Of a stretch of 64,000 bases of DNA, positions 1-8,115 are shown piece by piece; within the stretch, counting starts at the first letter, position 1; each line of letters opens with the position of its first letter. The DNA comes from CBDBCU01 sp965243185. GTDB lineage: Bacteria > Chloroflexota > Dehalococcoidia > Lucifugimonadales > UBA3495. The stretch lies in contig OZ251531.1 of assembly GCA_965243185.1 (NCBI GenBank), positions 3,310,203-3,374,202 on the forward strand, given 5' to 3'. The translations under genes and the position numbers were made by a program. A model generated the notes under the pieces. That model had not been told where the DNA came from and ran no database searches. It was given only the letters and a program-made list of their open reading frames with translations.

Positions 1-176
1 TCTCCGCTGATCAGCAGCGCCTTGACTTCATCATCTACCGCTACCGCCGCCAACGCTTCCGAAAAATCATCCCGCATCTGCAAGTTATAGGCGTTCAATA
101 CTTCCGGCCGGTTCAGCGACAAATGCGCCACCGCCTCCCGCTTCTCAAACCGCAAAGTCGCAAAACCCGCTGCCAT
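1..176 (-). CDS. Enoyl-CoA hydratase/isomerase family protein (N-terminal part, runs off window)
   Basis: Only the first 58 codons are inside the window; the 3' end lies to the left of base 1. The reading frame starts MAAGFATLRFEK and continues through AHLSLNRPEVLNAYNLQM, the classic crotonase N-terminus (LNRPE.NA). It ends near VKALLISG, matching the beta-strand before the oxyanion-hole loop. The ATG at 174-176 is preceded by AAGGCGGCG, a usable ribosome site, and lies 7 bases after the stop of the PHP gene, so the two are probably co-transcribed. The family hydrates or isomerises enoyl-CoA thioesters. The catalytic glutamates are outside the window, so the exact reaction cannot be inferred. 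Confidence 0.85.
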   Translation of the reverse strand, partial: MAAGFATLRFEKREAVAHLSLNRPEVLNAYNLQMRDDFSEALAAVAVDDEVKALLISG

Positions 177-183
177 CGCCGCC

Positions 184-738
184 TTACCCCTTCCATTCCG
201 CCAACGGCATTGCCCGCCGGTACAGATCCTCCAACTCCACCTCCGTATGGCGCACCCCCACATTTTCCAGCACATGGGCGTCGCTCACCGCCACCGTCAT
301 CAGCCCGTAGGCATCCGCCGTTTCCTGCACCTGCACCGGGCGGATATGCCAGTTGTGCAGGTGATTGTCAATCTCAATGGCGTGGACATTTTCCTCAATG
401 ATAATGTTGGGCGAATAGTAACCGGGATGGCAGTAAATCCGAAAAACCCCGCCGCCGGGCAGGAACAGCTCGCTGACCTGATACTCGTCAAAGGGACTGT
501 GCGGCGGCCGGATCTCAATCTCCCACCCCGGAATGATGATGACCTCCCCCGGGAAGTGCTGTTCCACCAACTCCCGAAACTCCGCCCCCCACTCCCGGTT
601 GTGGTGGTCCGTAATGGCAATCCCGTCAATCCCCCGCGCCTTAATCTGCCCCACCACCTGTTCCGCAATGGACAAAGACGGCGGCTGAAAATTAAAGGCT
701 TCCCAAACGTGCGTATGCAAATCCAGCTTGACTTTCAC
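184..738 (-). CDS. PHP domain metal-dependent phosphoesterase
   Basis: This 184-residue protein has the PHP-fold metal-ligand motifs in order: HTH at residues 8-10, TDHHN at 43-47, GWEIE at 71-75, CHPG at 103-106 and SDAH at 152-155. PHP proteins hydrolyse phosphate esters using two or three metal ions; a stand-alone short PHP protein has no reliably predictable substrate. It is cytoplasmic, with no signal peptide or membrane segment. The next gene begins 7 bases downstream and is a crotonase, which gives no clear pathway. The ATG at 738 starts directly on the conserved MKVKLDLHTH strand, so the start is convincing. Confidence 0.85.
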   Translation of the reverse strand: MKVKLDLHTHVWEAFNFQPPSLSIAEQVVGQIKARGIDGIAITDHHNREWGAEFRELVEQHFPGEVIIIPGWEIEIRPPHSPFDEYQVSELFLPGGGVFRIYCHPGYYSPNIIIEENVHAIEIDNHLHNWHIRPVQVQETADAYGLMTVAVSDAHVLENVGVRHTEVELEDLYRRAMPLAEWKG

Positions 739-801
739 CGTTGCCCTTCCTTTCCTATGCTTCCTATGCTGTCAATAGCTATTCCTGTGTGGTCAATAGC
801 T

Positions 802-913
802 ATGTCATTCCGACCAACCACCTATGTCATTCCGAGCGATAGCGAGGAATCTAAAATGCCCGCCCTTGCTTCCTCTCAAGCCCTTTAGCTTCCCCCTGCG
901 GTCGGAATGACAT
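802..913. repeat. Dispersed and inverted short repeats (family A)
   Basis: The intergenic stretch 739-943 holds no gene. ATGTCATTCCGAC at 802-814 recurs as ATGTCATTCCGAG at 824-836 and exactly inverted at 901-913. GTCAATAGCTAT is duplicated at 771-782 and 793-804. The segment 828-859, running from TCATTCCGAG to GAGGAATCTAAAATGCC, has a close relative at 46412-46450, so it is an interspersed repeat of this genome. Confidence 0.6.
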
Positions 914-943
914 CGGCAATTGCTCTTGCAATGTGAACCCGTC

Positions 944-1720
944 CTAACTTCCCTCAAACCGGGGTTTCCGCCGCTCCCGGAAAGCCGCAATCCCCTCCGC
1001 CCGGTCTGCCGTCCCATGCAGCAGAATACTCAAATCCCCTTCCAGCCGCAGCCCCTGCGCCAGCGACAAATCCATCCCCTGATACACCGCTTCCTTGGCG
1101 TAGCCGGCGGCCACCGGCCCCCCGGCCAGTATCGCCGCCGCCAACTCCCCGGTTTCCGCCGCCAGTCTATCCGCCGCCGTTACCCGGTTCACCAACCCCA
1201 TACCCAACGCCTCCACCGCCGTTACCGTCCGCCCGGTCAACGCCAAATCCAACGCCCACGCCGGCCCCACCAATCGTGGCAGCCGCTGCGTCCCCCCGTC
1301 CCAAGGCAAAACCGGGTCGCCCGGTTCCGTCAACCCTAGCCTAGCCGTGTCAACGGCAATCCGCAAATCCCCGGCCAACGCCAACTCCAGTCCCTGCCCC
1401 CTAGCGTCCCCGTTCAGTGCCACCAGTACCGGCATCGCCAAACCGCCCAAAGCCTCCGCCACCCGCAGCCGGTCAAAATCCTCCCCGGCCGCCAACTGCT
1501 GCCTACCCACCGCAAAGCAATCCCCGGCCCCGGTCAATATCACCAGCCGCGCCGCCGCATCCGCCGCAATCTCCCCGCATACCGCCCGCAGTTCCTCGGC
1601 CATCTCCGCATCAATGCAGTTCCGGGTATCCGGGGAATTCAGGGTAATCACCGCCGCCCCCGCCGGCGCGGCCGCCGAATCCATCCCCGCCGCCTGGTAT
1701 TGGATCAATCGATAAGACAA
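944..1720 (-). CDS. Enoyl-CoA hydratase/isomerase family protein
   Basis: A 258-residue crotonase-superfamily protein of normal length. Both catalytic glutamates of the hydratase subgroup seem to be present: E112 in GQGLELA and E132 in LGLTEPGD, followed by GGTQRLPRLVG. The oxyanion-hole regions (GAGDCFAVG near 64-72 and GDARGQG) are recognisable but divergent. The C-terminus FRERRKPRFEG is typical of the family. It would act on acyl-CoA intermediates in the cytoplasm. There is an internal stretch of Ala-rich sequence near residues 10-23 that is longer than usual, so the start could lie a few codons downstream. It is separated from the PHP gene by the repeat-bearing spacer. Confidence 0.85.
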   Translation of the reverse strand: MSYRLIQYQAAGMDSAAAPAGAAVITLNSPDTRNCIDAEMAEELRAVCGEIAADAAARLVILTGAGDCFAVGRQQLAAGEDFDRLRVAEALGGLAMPVLVALNGDARGQGLELALAGDLRIAVDTARLGLTEPGDPVLPWDGGTQRLPRLVGPAWALDLALTGRTVTAVEALGMGLVNRVTAADRLAAETGELAAAILAGGPVAAGYAKEAVYQGMDLSLAQGLRLEGDLSILLHGTADRAEGIAAFRERRKPRFEGS

Positions 1721-1793
1721 TAACCGCCGCTCCCGTGTGCCAGGTTCGCCGCCCGGCTTTCAATCCGCTAAATAGTAATTGTCCCGCCATCCC

Positions 1794-1822
1794 TTGACAA
1801 GTCTTTACGCCTTGATTAGGAT
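1794..1822 (+). promoter_or_regulatory. Sigma70-type promoter of groES-groEL
   Basis: TTGACA at 1794-1799 and TAGGAT at 1817-1822 are separated by 17 bases. The predicted transcription start near 1829 coincides with the left arm of the CIRCE operator. Confidence 0.85.
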
Positions 1823-1828
1823 AAGTGA

Positions 1829-1855
1829 TTAGCAGTCTCCCCTTGAGAGTGCTAA
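1829..1855 (+). promoter_or_regulatory. CIRCE operator (HrcA binding site)
   Basis: TTAGCAGTC (1829-1837), a 9-base spacer, then GAGTGCTAA (1847-1855). The consensus is TTAGCACTC-N9-GAGTGCTAA, so there is one mismatch in the left arm. It lies at the predicted transcription start and 53 bases before groES, the standard position for HrcA repression. hrcA itself is not in the window. Confidence 0.95.
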
Positions 1856-1907
1856 TTTCGGCGTAACCGAACCCCGGCATTTAAGGAAAGGAGGAACAGT
1901 AACCGCC

Positions 1908-2198
1908 ATGGCTAATTTCACTCCGCTGGGCGAGCGGATTATCATTAAGCCCATCGAGCAGGAGCAGACCACCCGCGGTGGCATTTACCTGCCCGATACC
2001 GCCAAGGAAAAGCCCCAGGAAGGGGAAGTTATCGCCGTCGGACCCGGCCGCGCCACCGACGACGGCAGCCGCATCCCCATGGAACTCGGCGTGGGCGACC
2101 GCGTCATCTACTCCAAGTTCGCCGGCACCGAATACAAGGACGGCGACGACGAGTACCTGATTATGCGCGAAAGCGACGTCCTCGCCAAAGTTTCCTGA
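1908..2198 (+). CDS. groES: Co-chaperonin GroES
   Basis: A 96-residue protein of standard length. The GroEL-binding mobile loop contains TTRGGIYLPDTAKEK (residues 21-35), and the C-terminal half GDRVIYSKFAGTEYKDGDDEYLIMRESDVLA is canonical. GroES caps the GroEL ring and encloses substrate for ATP-dependent folding. A strong AAAGGAGG sits at 1887-1894, 13 bases before the ATG. It is first in a two-gene operon controlled by the CIRCE element and promoter upstream. Confidence 0.98.
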   Translation: MANFTPLGERIIIKPIEQEQTTRGGIYLPDTAKEKPQEGEVIAVGPGRATDDGSRIPMELGVGDRVIYSKFAGTEYKDGDDEYLIMRESDVLAKVS

Positions 2199-2277
2199 CC
2201 CGGTTCTTACCCGCCGCCCCAATTTAAGGCGGCGTCAAACCGGCCAATACCAAGCTGATTTTCAGGAGGATTACCAG

Positions 2278-3897
2278 ATGCCCCCCAAGAAAATGGCTTA
2301 CTCCGAGGAAGCCCGCAAGACCCTCCGGGTAGGCATCGACACCTTGGCCGAGTCCGTTAAGGTCACCCTCGGCCCCAAAGGCCGCAATGTGGTGCTGGAC
2401 AAGAAGTTCGGCCCCCCGCTGGTCTGCAGCGACGGCGTTACCATCGCCAAGGAAATTGAACTCCCCGACGCCTTCGAGAATATGGGCGCTCAGCTCCTCA
2501 AAGAGGCCGCCACCAAAACCAACGACGCCGCCGGCGACGGCACCACTACCTCCATCGTCCTGGCCCAGAGCCTCATCAACGAAGGCTTCAAGAACGTCAC
2601 CGCCGGCAGCAACCCTATGGCCATCAAGCGCGGCATCGAGCAGGCCGTTTCCGCCGTAGTGGACGAACTGCGCGGTATGTCCCAAACCGTGGAAACCCGC
2701 GACCGCATCAGCCAGGTCGCCAGCCTTTCCGCCCACGAGGAAGCCATCGGTGAAACCATCGCCGAAGCTATGGAAAAGGTCGGCAAGGACGGCGTCATCA
2801 CCGTCGAGGAATCCAAGGGCCTCTCCGACGAAATCGAGTATGTCGAAGGGATGCAAGTCGACCGCGGCTACATCTCCCCCTACTTCATCACCAACTCCGA
2901 CCGAATGGAAGCCGTCATCGAGGACGCCGCCCTCATCATCACCGACAAAAAGGTTTCCGCCGTTGCCGACCTGCTCCCCGCCCTCGAAAAGCTCCTTCAG
3001 GTCGGCAAAAAGAATGTGGTCGTCATCGCCGAGGATGTGGACGGCGAAGCCTTGGCTACCCTGGTGGTCAACAAGCTCCGCGGCACCCTCAACATCCTCT
3101 CGGTCAAAGCCCCCGGCTTCGGCGACCGCCGCAAGGCGATGCTCGAAGACATTGCCATCCTCACCGGCGGCACCGTCATCAGCGAGGAAACCGGCCGCAA
3201 GCTCGACTCCGCCACCATCGAAGACTTCGGCCAAGCCCGCCGGGTCAGTTCCACCAAAGACGAAACCACCATCGTCGAGGGCCGCGGCTCCGAAGGCGAC
3301 ATTCAGGCCCGCATCAACCAGATTAAGACCCAGATTGAGGAAACCACTTCCGAGTTCGACCGGGAAAAGCTCCAGGAGCGGATGGCCAAGCTCTCCGGCG
3401 GCGTGGCCGTCATCAAAGTCGGCGCCGCCACTGAGATTGAGCTGAAAGAGCGCAAGGCCCGGGTCGAGGACGCCCTGTCCGCTACCCGTTCCGCCGTTGA
3501 GGAGGGCATTGTCCCCGGCGGCGGCGTCGCCTTGGTGCGCGCCCAGCGGGCCCTCGACGGCTTGGGCGGCCTGAACGACGACGAATCCATCGGCGTCAAC
3601 ATCATCCGCCGCTCCCTCGAGCAGCCCCTGAAGCTCATCGTCGAGAATGCCGGCTCCGAAGGCGCGGTAGTCCTCAACGAAGTCAAACAGCAGGCCGACG
3701 ACTATGGCTATGACGCCGACATCGGCGAATTCGGCCCGATGCTGGAGCGCGGCATCGTTGACCCGGTTAAGGTCACCCGCTACGCCCTGCAAAACGCCGC
3801 CAGCGTCGCCGCTATGGTGCTGACCACCGAGTCCATGATTACCGAAATCCCCGAGGACAAAGCCGCCGCCCCGGCAATGCCCCCCATGGACTACTAG
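2278..3897 (+). CDS. groEL: Chaperonin GroEL
   Basis: A 539-residue 60-kDa chaperonin. Hallmarks include LGPKGRNVVLDKKFGPP (31-47), the ATP-binding GDGTT (86-90) in NDAAGDGTTTSIVLAQ, and VPGGGVALVRA in the equatorial domain. It forms a double-ring folding chamber with GroES. The start MPPKKMAYSEEARK follows an AGGAGG 8 to 9 bases upstream. The C-terminus ends AAAPAMPPMDY instead of the flexible Gly-Gly-Met tail common in other bacteria, so the tail is short and atypical. It lies 79 bases after groES and is followed by a strong terminator. Confidence 0.98.
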   Translation: MPPKKMAYSEEARKTLRVGIDTLAESVKVTLGPKGRNVVLDKKFGPPLVCSDGVTIAKEIELPDAFENMGAQLLKEAATKTNDAAGDGTTTSIVLAQSLINEGFKNVTAGSNPMAIKRGIEQAVSAVVDELRGMSQTVETRDRISQVASLSAHEEAIGETIAEAMEKVGKDGVITVEESKGLSDEIEYVEGMQVDRGYISPYFITNSDRMEAVIEDAALIITDKKVSAVADLLPALEKLLQVGKKNVVVIAEDVDGEALATLVVNKLRGTLNILSVKAPGFGDRRKAMLEDIAILTGGTVISEETGRKLDSATIEDFGQARRVSSTKDETTIVEGRGSEGDIQARINQIKTQIEETTSEFDREKLQERMAKLSGGVAVIKVGAATEIELKERKARVEDALSATRSAVEEGIVPGGGVALVRAQRALDGLGGLNDDESIGVNIIRRSLEQPLKLIVENAGSEGAVVLNEVKQQADDYGYDADIGEFGPMLERGIVDPVKVTRYALQNAASVAAMVLTTESMITEIPEDKAAAPAMPPMDY

Positions 3898-3954
3898 CCG
3901 ACACGCCACCGGAGCCAGCCGGCCCCGGCCCAGTATCGGTAACCCCGGAACCCC

Positions 3955-3993
3955 ATCAGCCGCCCCGAATAATCGGGGCGGCTGATTTTGTTT
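3955..3993 (+). terminator. Rho-independent terminator after groEL
   Basis: A perfect 14-bp stem (ATCAGCCGCCCCGA at 3955-3968 with its complement at 3973-3986), a 4-base loop and a T-rich tail TTTGTTT. It ends the groESL transcript 57 bases after the stop codon. Confidence 0.9.
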
Positions 3994-4045
3994 GCCTTAC
4001 CCTCGTTTCACCCAAAGAATGACTATTCCCCCAATACCTGCTAAA

Positions 4046-4768
4046 ATGCCATCATCAGAAATTCGGGAGCATCCTGCCTTGCCCGCCAGCAAAGTCTATA
4101 CCTCCCCGGCCACCGCCTTGGCCGACCTCTCTGCCGGAGCGTCCATCCTGCTCTCCGGCTTTGCCGACTGCGGCGCGCCCGGCGGCCTGTTGACCACCCT
4201 GTCCGACTGCGGCGTTGGCGGCGGCCTTACCTGCATCTACGCCCACGCTGGCCCGGAAACCGCCGAACCTTACGCCGCCGTATCCCGGTTGGCCGCCGCC
4301 GGTCAAGTCAAAAAAATCATCTCTCCCTTGCCCTTCCCGCCCCGTAAGGGCGGCGTCATTCAAGAGCGTTGGCAAGCCGGCGATTTGGATATTGAAATCA
4401 TCCCCCAAGGCATCCTGGCGGAACGCTTGCGGGCCGGCGGCGCCGGCATCGGCGGCGTCTTTCTCCCCACCGGCATTGACACCCGCTTTGAGCAAAGCCG
4501 GGAAAAGCGTTCTTTCCCCGGCGGCGACGCCATTTTTTACCCGCCGCTCCAAGCCGACTTTGCCCTGCTCCAAGCCGCCGCCGCCGACACCTTGGGCAGC
4601 CTGATTTACGCCGGCAGCGGCCGCAACTGGGGGCCGGTAATGGCCATGGCCGCCCGCATCACCGTCGCCGAAGCCGACCGCATCGTCGAACCCGGCGGCC
4701 TCGACCCGGAAGCCATCATCACCCCCGGCATTTTCGTCAATCGCATCGTCGCCGCCCGCCCGGACTAA
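4046..4768 (+). CDS. CoA transferase, alpha subunit (3-oxoacid-type)
   Basis: About 240 residues resembling subunit A of class I CoA transferases: KVYTSPATALADLSAGASILLSGF, then GAPGGLL, IPQGILAERLRAGGAGIGGVFLPTG, DTLGSLIYAGSGRNWGPVMAMAARITVAE and PEAIITPGIFVNRIV. These enzymes move CoA between acyl groups using a glutamate on the beta subunit. The start is uncertain: ATG at 4046, ATG at 4019 or TTG at 3992 are all in frame and none has a clear ribosome site; 3992 overlaps the groEL terminator tail. It is followed after 33 bases by a beta::alpha fusion gene, so its beta partner is probably the N-terminal half of that fusion. Confidence 0.85.
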   Translation: MPSSEIREHPALPASKVYTSPATALADLSAGASILLSGFADCGAPGGLLTTLSDCGVGGGLTCIYAHAGPETAEPYAAVSRLAAAGQVKKIISPLPFPPRKGGVIQERWQAGDLDIEIIPQGILAERLRAGGAGIGGVFLPTGIDTRFEQSREKRSFPGGDAIFYPPLQADFALLQAAAADTLGSLIYAGSGRNWGPVMAMAARITVAEADRIVEPGGLDPEAIITPGIFVNRIVAARPD

Positions 4769-4801
4769 CCAACCGGCTGAGTTGATAGGCACGGAACCGT
4801 T

Positions 4802-6223
4802 ATGCCGCCAAAACTGGATGAACTGACCATTGCCCGCCGCGCCGCCCGGGAGTTGCCGCCGGGGCAGGTAGTTGCCCTCGGCCCCGGCTTGCCTTGCCGC
4901 ATCCCGTCCGTACTGCCGGCCAATGCGCCCTGGCAATTCCTTTCCGAAAGCGGGGTATTGGGTTATGCGGCCGGCAACGCCGCTGACCAAACCGTCGCCG
5001 CCCCCCTAGTTGACGCCAACGGACAACCCGCCGCCCTCAACCCCGGCGCATCCCTGCTCAGTACCGTTGACCTGGCGGGAATGTTGCGCGGCGGCCATAT
5101 CGCTGCGGCGGTACTGCAACCCTTTCAAGTCAATGCCGCCGGCGATTTTATCCACTGGACTACCGCCGCCGCGCCCGGCTTGTTTCCCCCCGGCAACGCC
5201 GTTGACTTGACTGCCGCCCGCCGCGTAATCGCCCTGTTGCCCCACACCGGCGCCGCTGGCAGCCCCAACTTGGTATCCGCCGCCTTGCCGCTGGCGGACG
5301 GCCGCCGCTGTATTGACTTGCTAGTTACCGATGCGGCGGTTATCCGGGTCGAGGAAAGCGGCTTTGTCCTGTCGGAACTGGCCCCCGGCTGGACTGCTGA
5401 CGAAATCGCCGCCATAACCGCGGCCCCTCTTGCACTGGCCCCGGATTTGCGCGAAATGCCTCTTGACCCGCCCGATTTTTCCGCCGCCGCCCCGGCCGGC
5501 AAGGTCTATCCTGATGCACCCGCCGCTCTCCACGACCTGCACGATGGGGCTACAGTGATGATTGACGGCTTCGGCGGCCCCGGCGGGATGGCTCACTACC
5601 TGCTGGTTTCCCTGCGCGATAAAGGCGCCGGCGGCTTAACCATCATCAGCAACACCGCCGGCATTGCCCGCTCCGTCAACTTCGGCACCCCGCCCGGCCG
5701 TCTGGCCATCGACCACTCCATCCTTATCGACAACCAGCAGGTGGCCAAAGCCATTGCCACCTATCCCGTTTCCCCCTCGGCGTCCCGGCCCAGTTCCTTC
5801 GAGCTGGCTTACCGCCGGGGCGAAGTGGAGTTGGAACTGGTGCCGCAAGGCACTTTGGCGGAACGGCTGCGGGCTGGCGGCGCCGGCATCGCCGCCTTTT
5901 ACACCCCCACCGGCGTTGGCACTTTGATTGCTGAGGGCAAGGAAACCCGCACTATTGATGGCAAGGAATACATCCTCGAGCAGGGACTGCAAGCCGACTT
6001 CTGCCTGATCCGCGGCTATCAAGCCGACACTCTGGGCAATGTGGTCTATAAAGGCACTTCCCGCAATTTCAACGCGGTTATGGCCCCGGCCGCCCGGGTT
6101 ACTATCGTGGAAGTCGATGAAATCGTCGCCCCGGGGCAACTCGACCCGGAGCTGATTGTTACCCCCGGCGTCTATGTCCATCGCATCGTCCGGCGGCCTG
6201 CCGACTTTTCCGCCTACGAATAA
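4802..6223 (+). CDS. CoA transferase beta::alpha fusion protein
   Basis: A 473-residue protein made of two CoA-transferase halves in reverse of the usual order. Residues about 1-222 are a beta-type domain with the catalytic-glutamate motif SESGVLGY (E49). Residues about 234-465 are an alpha-type domain: GKVYPDAPAALHDLHDGA, IDGFGGPGGM, VPQGTLAERLRAGGAGIAAFYTPTG and ADTLGNVVYKGTSRNFN. The beta half is divergent near its N-terminus: LGPGLPCRIP replaces the usual LGIGIPTLV. Flanked by a free alpha gene upstream and a free beta gene downstream, it would physically link two heterodimers. Substrate is not predictable from sequence; 3-oxoacid or similar short acyl-CoAs are usual. Confidence 0.85.
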   Translation: MPPKLDELTIARRAARELPPGQVVALGPGLPCRIPSVLPANAPWQFLSESGVLGYAAGNAADQTVAAPLVDANGQPAALNPGASLLSTVDLAGMLRGGHIAAAVLQPFQVNAAGDFIHWTTAAAPGLFPPGNAVDLTAARRVIALLPHTGAAGSPNLVSAALPLADGRRCIDLLVTDAAVIRVEESGFVLSELAPGWTADEIAAITAAPLALAPDLREMPLDPPDFSAAAPAGKVYPDAPAALHDLHDGATVMIDGFGGPGGMAHYLLVSLRDKGAGGLTIISNTAGIARSVNFGTPPGRLAIDHSILIDNQQVAKAIATYPVSPSASRPSSFELAYRRGEVELELVPQGTLAERLRAGGAGIAAFYTPTGVGTLIAEGKETRTIDGKEYILEQGLQADFCLIRGYQADTLGNVVYKGTSRNFNAVMAPAARVTIVEVDEIVAPGQLDPELIVTPGVYVHRIVRRPADFSAYE

Positions 6224-6259
6224 GCATCCCCGACCGCCGCTGATGGAGAACGCAGCATT

Positions 6260-6931
6260 ATGGTTACTGAAAAAGAACGCCTCGACCGGGAAGTAGTAGC
6301 CATGCGCGTCGCCAAAGAACTCCCGGATGGCGGCTATGTCAACCTCGGCATTGGCATCCCGACCCTCGTCTCTAACTTTATCGCCGATGAAAGCGTGGTT
6401 TTTTACCACAGCGAAAGCGGCGTCCTGAACTGCGGCCCCCTGGCTGAGGAACCCGAACAGGACATCGACCTGATTAACGCCGGCGGCCAATTCCTGCAAA
6501 TGGTGCCCGGTATGGCATTTTTCAGCACCGTCGACGCCTTTGCGATGATTCGCGGCGGCCATGTCGATGTTACCGTCCTCGGCGCTCACCAGGTTTCCGC
6601 CCGCGGCGACTTGGCTAACTGGATGCTGCCGGAGCGCGGCGTCGGCAATATCGGCGGCGCGATGGACTTGGCCGCCGGTGCCAAGCAGGTCATCGTGGCT
6701 ATGGAGCATACCGACCGCCGGAACAACCCCAAAATCGTCCCGGATTGCACCTACCCCATCACCGGCAAAGGCTGCGTCTCCCTGATTGTTACCGACATCG
6801 CCGTAATGCAACCCACCCCGGACGGCTTGGTACTACTGGAAACCGCCCCCGGCTGGACGGCTGCGGAAGTGCAGCAGCTGACCGCCGCCCCACTGATTGT
6901 ATCCCCGGAGCTGAAAGAATATGAACTGTAA
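6260..6931 (+). CDS. CoA transferase, beta subunit (3-oxoacid-type)
   Basis: A 223-residue canonical beta subunit: VNLGIGIPTLVSNFI (28-41), the catalytic-glutamate motif SESGVLNCGP (E52), DAFAMIRGGHVDVTVLGAHQVS and GAMDLAAGAKQVIVAMEHTDR. The ending AAEVQQLTAAPLIVSPELKEYEL is typical. It starts 36 bases after the fusion gene with GGAG a few bases upstream, so all three CoA-transferase genes form one operon. Its alpha partner is most likely the C-terminal half of the preceding fusion. Confidence 0.93.
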   Translation: MVTEKERLDREVVAMRVAKELPDGGYVNLGIGIPTLVSNFIADESVVFYHSESGVLNCGPLAEEPEQDIDLINAGGQFLQMVPGMAFFSTVDAFAMIRGGHVDVTVLGAHQVSARGDLANWMLPERGVGNIGGAMDLAAGAKQVIVAMEHTDRRNNPKIVPDCTYPITGKGCVSLIVTDIAVMQPTPDGLVLLETAPGWTAAEVQQLTAAPLIVSPELKEYEL

Positions 6932-6955
6932 ATGCCCGGTTAAGCCCGCCGCCCC

Positions 6956-6984
6956 TTGACCCTGTTGCCGGTACAAGGTATTGT
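6956..6984 (+). promoter_or_regulatory. Probable sigma70 promoter of the PspA module
   Basis: TTGACC (6956-6961), a 17-base spacer and TATTGT (6979-6984). It lies just after the CoA-transferase operon and 31 bases before the ATG of the small membrane protein. Confidence 0.6.
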
Positions 6985-7015
6985 TGCATTAAGGTTTTGT
7001 ATCAAGGAGGATTAA

Positions 7016-7186
7016 ATGGGTAGCACTCTAGGCGGTCTGGTAGTAGCCATCTTTCTGCTGCTCCTGGGCGCGATCCTTATTTTCGGCTGGCTGGACTGGC
7101 TGCTCCGGGTTATCGGCTTCATCTCTATCTTTGCCGGCGTCATCGTCGGGGCGATGGCCCTGTTCGGCCGCAAGAACCGCTACTAA
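7016..7186 (+). CDS. Small two-helix membrane protein upstream of PspA
   Basis: A 56-residue open frame beginning MGSTLGGLVVAIFLLLL and ending FGRKNRY. It contains two hydrophobic segments (about residues 6-29 and 33-50) separated by the short turn DWLLR, with a basic C-terminus, so it should sit in the cytoplasmic membrane as a hairpin. A near-perfect AAGGAGG at 7004-7010 precedes the ATG by 5 bases, and a promoter-like sequence lies just upstream, so it is very likely translated. The pspA gene follows 104 bases later. I do not recognise a named family; by context it may be a membrane partner of PspA. Confidence 0.75.
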   Translation: MGSTLGGLVVAIFLLLLGAILIFGWLDWLLRVIGFISIFAGVIVGAMALFGRKNRY

Positions 7187-7290
7187 CGCCGGCGGCCGCC
7201 CTGGCCCCGGCCAATCCCATCCACCGCCGCCGCGAACTCGGCCGGCCTTGGTAGCCGGCCGCCCCACCCGCAAAAGGAGAAGTAACCGCT

Positions 7291-8034
7291 ATGGGAATGT
7301 TTTCCCGAATGTCCACCATCGTCAAGTCCAAGATGAACCGCATCCTCGACTCCGCCGAGGATCCCCGGGAGACCCTCGACTACTCCTATGAAAAGCAGCT
7401 GGAAATGCTGCAAAATGTCAAGCGCGGCGTCGTGGAAATGGTCACCGCCAAACGCCGCATCCAGCAGCAGGCCGCCAAAGTCCAGGAAAACATCACCCGC
7501 CTCGAGCGGCAAGCCAAGCAAGCCTTGGATGCTGGCCGGGAGGATTTGGCCCGCCTTGCCCTCCAGCGCAAGCAGAACGCCCTGATTGAACTCCAGGGCT
7601 TGGACGAGCAGATTGCCGGGATGGAACTGGAGCAGGAAAAGCTGACCACCGCCGAGCAGCGGCTCCAGGCCAAGGTTGACGCCTTCCGCAACAAGAAGGA
7701 AATCATCAAAGCCCAATACTCCGCCGCCCAGGCCCAAGTGCGGATTGGCGCGGCCCTCGGCGGCATCTCCGAGGAAATGGGCGATGTTTCCTTGGCCGTG
7801 CAGCGCGCCGAAAACAAGACTGACCAGATGCGGGCCAAAGCCGGCGCCATTGACGAACTGGTGGAAACCGGCGTCCTCAATGATTTCAGCGGCCCCCAGG
7901 ATGACATCGAGCGGGAACTGGCCCAAATTTCCAGCTCCGCCAGCGTCGAGGCCGAATTGGCCGCCCTCAAAAGCGGCAACGCCGGCAGCTTGCCCGCCGG
8001 TTCCGACACCCGTTCCCTGCCCCCGGCTCAATAA
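7291..8034 (+). CDS. pspA: PspA/IM30 family envelope-stress protein
   Basis: A 247-residue, almost wholly alpha-helical protein opening MGMFSRMSTIVKSKMNRIL and DPRETLDYSYEKQLEMLQ, the conserved amphipathic helix and first hairpin of PspA/IM30. A long coiled coil (about 30-190) follows. PspA proteins assemble into ESCRT-III-like polymers on stressed membranes and maintain the proton motive force. A ribosome site (AAAAGGAGAAG) precedes the ATG. It is flanked upstream by a small membrane protein and downstream by PspAA, forming a compact membrane-stress module. Confidence 0.95.
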   Translation: MGMFSRMSTIVKSKMNRILDSAEDPRETLDYSYEKQLEMLQNVKRGVVEMVTAKRRIQQQAAKVQENITRLERQAKQALDAGREDLARLALQRKQNALIELQGLDEQIAGMELEQEKLTTAEQRLQAKVDAFRNKKEIIKAQYSAAQAQVRIGAALGGISEEMGDVSLAVQRAENKTDQMRAKAGAIDELVETGVLNDFSGPQDDIERELAQISSSASVEAELAALKSGNAGSLPAGSDTRSLPPAQ

Positions 8035-8047
8035 AACCAGCGCAATA

Positions 8048-8076
8048 GAAAGGCGGCCGATGAACGGCCGCCTTTC
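8048..8076 (+). terminator. Hairpin between pspA and pspAA
   Basis: A 12-bp perfect stem (GAAAGGCGGCCG at 8048-8059 with its complement at 8065-8076) and a 5-base loop, 13 bases after the pspA stop. There is no T-run after it, so it may attenuate transcription or stabilise the pspA mRNA rather than terminate fully. Confidence 0.5.
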
Positions 8077-8115
8077 CAACAATCCCCTTAAATCGGAATA
8101 CCGGGAGACTTTTCA

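Noticed and set aside
2224..3909. 561-residue open frame antisense to groEL
   Set aside because: Composition (Gly, Asp, Val-rich, no domain pattern) is what the complement of a GC-rich gene gives; groEL on the other strand is certain.
4040..4047. TGCTAAAAT as an extended -10 promoter of the CoA-transferase operon
   Set aside because: It overlaps the candidate start codon at 4046 and has no -35 partner, so it would give a leaderless message missing its start; judged chance.
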